Assembly (NCBI GenBank): GCA_002402295.1
Contig: DHFO01000028.1
Location: 837-9,034 of the forward strand
DNA: 8,198 nucleotides
Source: Caldiserica bacterium UBA4822
GTDB taxonomy: Bacteria; Caldisericota; Caldisericia; Cryosericales; Cryosericaceae
Reading direction: 5' to 3'
Every line of letters begins with the position of its first letter. Position 1 is the stretch's first letter. The notes beneath the pieces were generated by a model, which was not told where the DNA came from, did not search any database, and was given only the letters and a program-made list of their open reading frames with translations. Made by a program: the position numbers and the translations under genes. This document shows positions 6,751-8,198 of the stretch, piece by piece.

Positions 6751-6779
6751 AATTCTGGTACAAACGCCAAAAGCACGTT

Positions 6780-7814
6780 CTAGACTATCGTTCCGCCTCC
6801 GAGTACGAACCGGTCTTGATAAAACACAGCAGCCTGCCCCGGGGTGACACCGAACACCGGTGCACGGGTGTGTACCAGAGCCCTGTCGTTGGACAGCCTC
6901 TTGACATCAGCGGTCACCGGTCTTGCCCTGTAGCGGGTAACAACGTCAGAGGCAAACGTCTGCAAACGTGCAGTGGGAAGATGCTGCCACCGGAGCTCTG
7001 CCACCTCGAAGGTGTCACGCATACATTCATTGCGTGTCCCAACTATCAGCTGGTTGTCAGACTGGCGCTTTTCCACAACATAGAGCCTCTCCCCTGAGCT
7101 GATGCCCAGGCCACTTCGCTGTCCGATGGTATACGACGCCAGCCCCTCGTGCCTTCCGATAACCGTCCCGTCGCTCAGGAGCACGGGGCCTGGGGCCCCG
7201 CCAACCCGCCGACGGGTTTCCACCGCGAGGCTATCCACAAGGAAGCAGAGGTCCTGGCTTTCACGCTTTGCCAGAAGTTCCGGAGGGAACGATTCCGCTG
7301 CAAGAGACTTCACCTGTCCTTTCAACCTTCCTGCTAGTGGGAAGACAACCCTCTTCCGTACTTCAGGAGACAGGCGATAGAGGAAGTATGACTGATCCTT
7401 GGCAGCGTCTGCACCCCGACAGATCAGGTCACCATCCGGGGAGTGTACGATGCCCGCGTAGTGTCCGCTGGCGACGAGGTCGGCACCAAGTTGATGCGCC
7501 GCGTCCATGAGCCCCTGCCACTTCACGTGTTCATTGCAGAGAAGGCAGGGGTTAGGCGTGTTACCTGCAGCTATGCCTCGCCAGAACGGGGTCACGACCT
7601 CAGACCCGAAGAGGAGGCTCATGTCGATCTGGTGCCATGGTATGCCCAGATGCTCACACTGCGCTCTTGCCCGCTGGGTCGATGCAAGGTCACAACAGTG
7701 ACTCCGATCCGAGAAGTGGAGTGTAACCCCAGTGACCTGCTCCTGGGCCTCTTTCAGCAACAACGCAGCGACAGCGGAGTCTGTCCCCCCGCTCATTCCT
7801 ACAACAATACTCAT
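6780..7814 (-). CDS. mnmA: tRNA-specific 2-thiouridylase MnmA
   Basis: MnmA activates U34 of tRNA-Glu, tRNA-Gln and tRNA-Lys with ATP and inserts sulfur to give 2-thiouridine, in the cytoplasm. The 344 residues are near family length. The PP-loop S-G-G-T-D-S is at 8-13 (the usual Val is Thr). TPNPCLLCN is at 86-94, with C93 as the expected catalytic cysteine and C90 forming a CxxC seen in many family members. Also present are SGHYA at 116-120, KDQSYFLYRL at 139-148, ESQDLCF at 185-191 with the second catalytic cysteine C190, and a GLASYTIGQRSGLG stretch at about 224-237. The C-terminal beta-barrel has TPGQAAVFY at 324-332. The ATG is the only plausible start before SGG, though no good Shine-Dalgarno site precedes it. 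It ends 65 bases before mraZ with no terminator seen between, so read-through into dcw is possible. Confidence 0.97.
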   Translation of the reverse strand: MSIVVGMSGGTDSAVAALLLKEAQEQVTGVTLHFSDRSHCCDLASTQRARAQCEHLGIPWHQIDMSLLFGSEVVTPFWRGIAAGNTPNPCLLCNEHVKWQGLMDAAHQLGADLVASGHYAGIVHSPDGDLICRGADAAKDQSYFLYRLSPEVRKRVVFPLAGRLKGQVKSLAAESFPPELLAKRESQDLCFLVDSLAVETRRRVGGAPGPVLLSDGTVIGRHEGLASYTIGQRSGLGISSGERLYVVEKRQSDNQLIVGTRNECMRDTFEVAELRWQHLPTARLQTFASDVVTRYRARPVTADVKRLSNDRALVHTRAPVFGVTPGQAAVFYQDRFVLGGGTIV

Positions 7815-7892
7815 GGCAGGGGCGCGCTTCTCAGGTGGAAACGCAGGTCGCAGGCAGGACTGCGCCCCCCGCTATAGGCGCGACACCGCGCA
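7815..7892 (-). other. 78-base spacer between the PSP1-domain gene and mnmA
   Basis: This GC-rich spacer holds a perfect 5-bp hairpin on the minus strand (GCGCG-GTGT-CGCGC, 7877-7891) and a second short inverted repeat, CGCAG/CTGCG. Neither is followed by a T-run, so neither looks like an intrinsic terminator. No clear promoter or Shine-Dalgarno sequence for mnmA is visible. The two genes may be co-transcribed. Confidence 0.4.
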
Positions 7893-8198
7893 CTATCCCT
7901 CAGCCCCGCCCGAGTCTTTGGATCCACCTCTGCCATTGCTTCCAGAAGTCTCGGAGTACTCGTACGTCTCATAGCGAAGGCAGCACATAAGTTTGCCACA
8001 GACGCCCGTTATCTTGTTGGGATTGAGGCTGAGATTCTGAACCCGCGCGCACTTGAGACTCACAGGTTTGATCTCCTTGAGAAAACAGTTGCAGCACAGC
8101 TCACGGCCACACATTCCCACCGTGGCAAAGAACCTCGTCTCATCACGTGACCCGATCTGCCACATCTGGACCTTGGCCTTGAGTGCCCTTGACAGTGT
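7893..8198 (-). CDS. ricT: PSP1-domain protein, RicT/YaaT family (C-terminal part; runs off the right edge)
   Basis: The last 101 residues of a PSP1 C-terminal domain protein are present; the N-terminal part lies beyond the window edge. The reading frame is open to the edge. Recognisable family segments are QIGSRDE at 14-20, C-G-R-E-L-C-C at 30-36, FLKEIKPVS at 39-47, QNLSLNPNKITGVCG at 54-68 and LMCCLRYE at 70-77. In B. subtilis, YaaT (RicT) forms a complex with YmcA and YlbF that binds Fe-S clusters through such cysteines and assists RNase Y in mRNA maturation. Whether partners exist here cannot be seen. The tail after residue 82 is rich in Gly and Ser and is likely disordered. Eight cysteines are present, two more (C38, C50) than the two CG-x-x-CC groups provide. 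The family call is firm; function is inferred from the family. Confidence 0.93.
   Translation of the reverse strand, partial: TLSRALKAKVQMWQIGSRDETRFFATVGMCGRELCCNCFLKEIKPVSLKCARVQNLSLNPNKITGVCGKLMCCLRYETYEYSETSGSNGRGGSKDSGGAEG

Noticed and set aside
6761..6779. Possible terminator after mnmA (AACG...CGTT)
   Set aside because: The stem is only four pairs plus a wobble and lacks a T-tract; the spacer is better explained as promoter region.
7877..7891. GC-rich hairpin after ricT as a terminator
   Set aside because: The stem is only 5 bp and is not followed by a run of T residues.
7811..7999. 62-codon minus-strand frame between ricT and mnmA, ending in an overlap with the mnmA start
   Set aside because: The overlap looks tempting, but most of it is an out-of-frame reading of the RicT tail; composition is low-complexity and there is no ribosome binding site.

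Overview
The window is part of a bacterial division and cell wall (dcw) cluster, read entirely on the minus strand and almost gap-free. In transcription order (right to left) it holds: the 3' end of a PSP1-domain gene (ricT/yaaT family); the tRNA 2-thiouridylase gene mnmA; a promoter/operator region; then mraZ, rsmH (mraW), an ftsL-like gene, a class B penicillin-binding protein gene (ftsI), murE, mraY, and the 5' part of murD, which runs off the left edge. No tRNA, rRNA, CRISPR array, insertion sequence or phage gene is visible, and no gene-free stretch exceeds about 80 bases.

The cluster acts as one unit. MraZ is the cluster's transcriptional regulator. RsmH methylates 16S rRNA. The FtsL-like protein and FtsI belong to the septal peptidoglycan synthesis complex. 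MurE and MurD make the cytoplasmic UDP-MurNAc-peptide precursor, and MraY moves it onto the lipid carrier to give lipid I. Five of the six junctions from mraZ to murD are tightly packed: four are 4-base start/stop overlaps (GTGA or ATGA) and one is a 3-base gap. The ftsL-ftsI junction is the only looser one, at 31 bases. This implies a polycistronic message with translational coupling. murF is not between murE and mraY; this order also occurs in Bacillus subtilis.

The most informative non-coding feature lies just upstream of mraZ. Three GTGG-headed direct repeats sit exactly 10 bp apart, which is the known layout of a MraZ binding site. They overlap an extended -10 element (TGG-TATACT) that ends 6 bases before the mraZ ATG. 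This predicts an autoregulated promoter and a leaderless mraZ transcript.

The organism cannot be named from this window. The sequence is moderately GC-rich and GTG starts are common. The gene order is Bacillus-like, and a RicT/PSP1 protein lies next to mnmA. Several Mur ligase motifs differ from textbook forms (EDPR in place of DNPR, SSFAL and DHLGYHG in MurE). Together these fit a free-living bacterium from a less-studied lineage that carries RicT. That is an inference, and I see no sign of recent horizontal transfer. I found no previously undescribed system: the region is a conventional dcw cluster with some unusual details.
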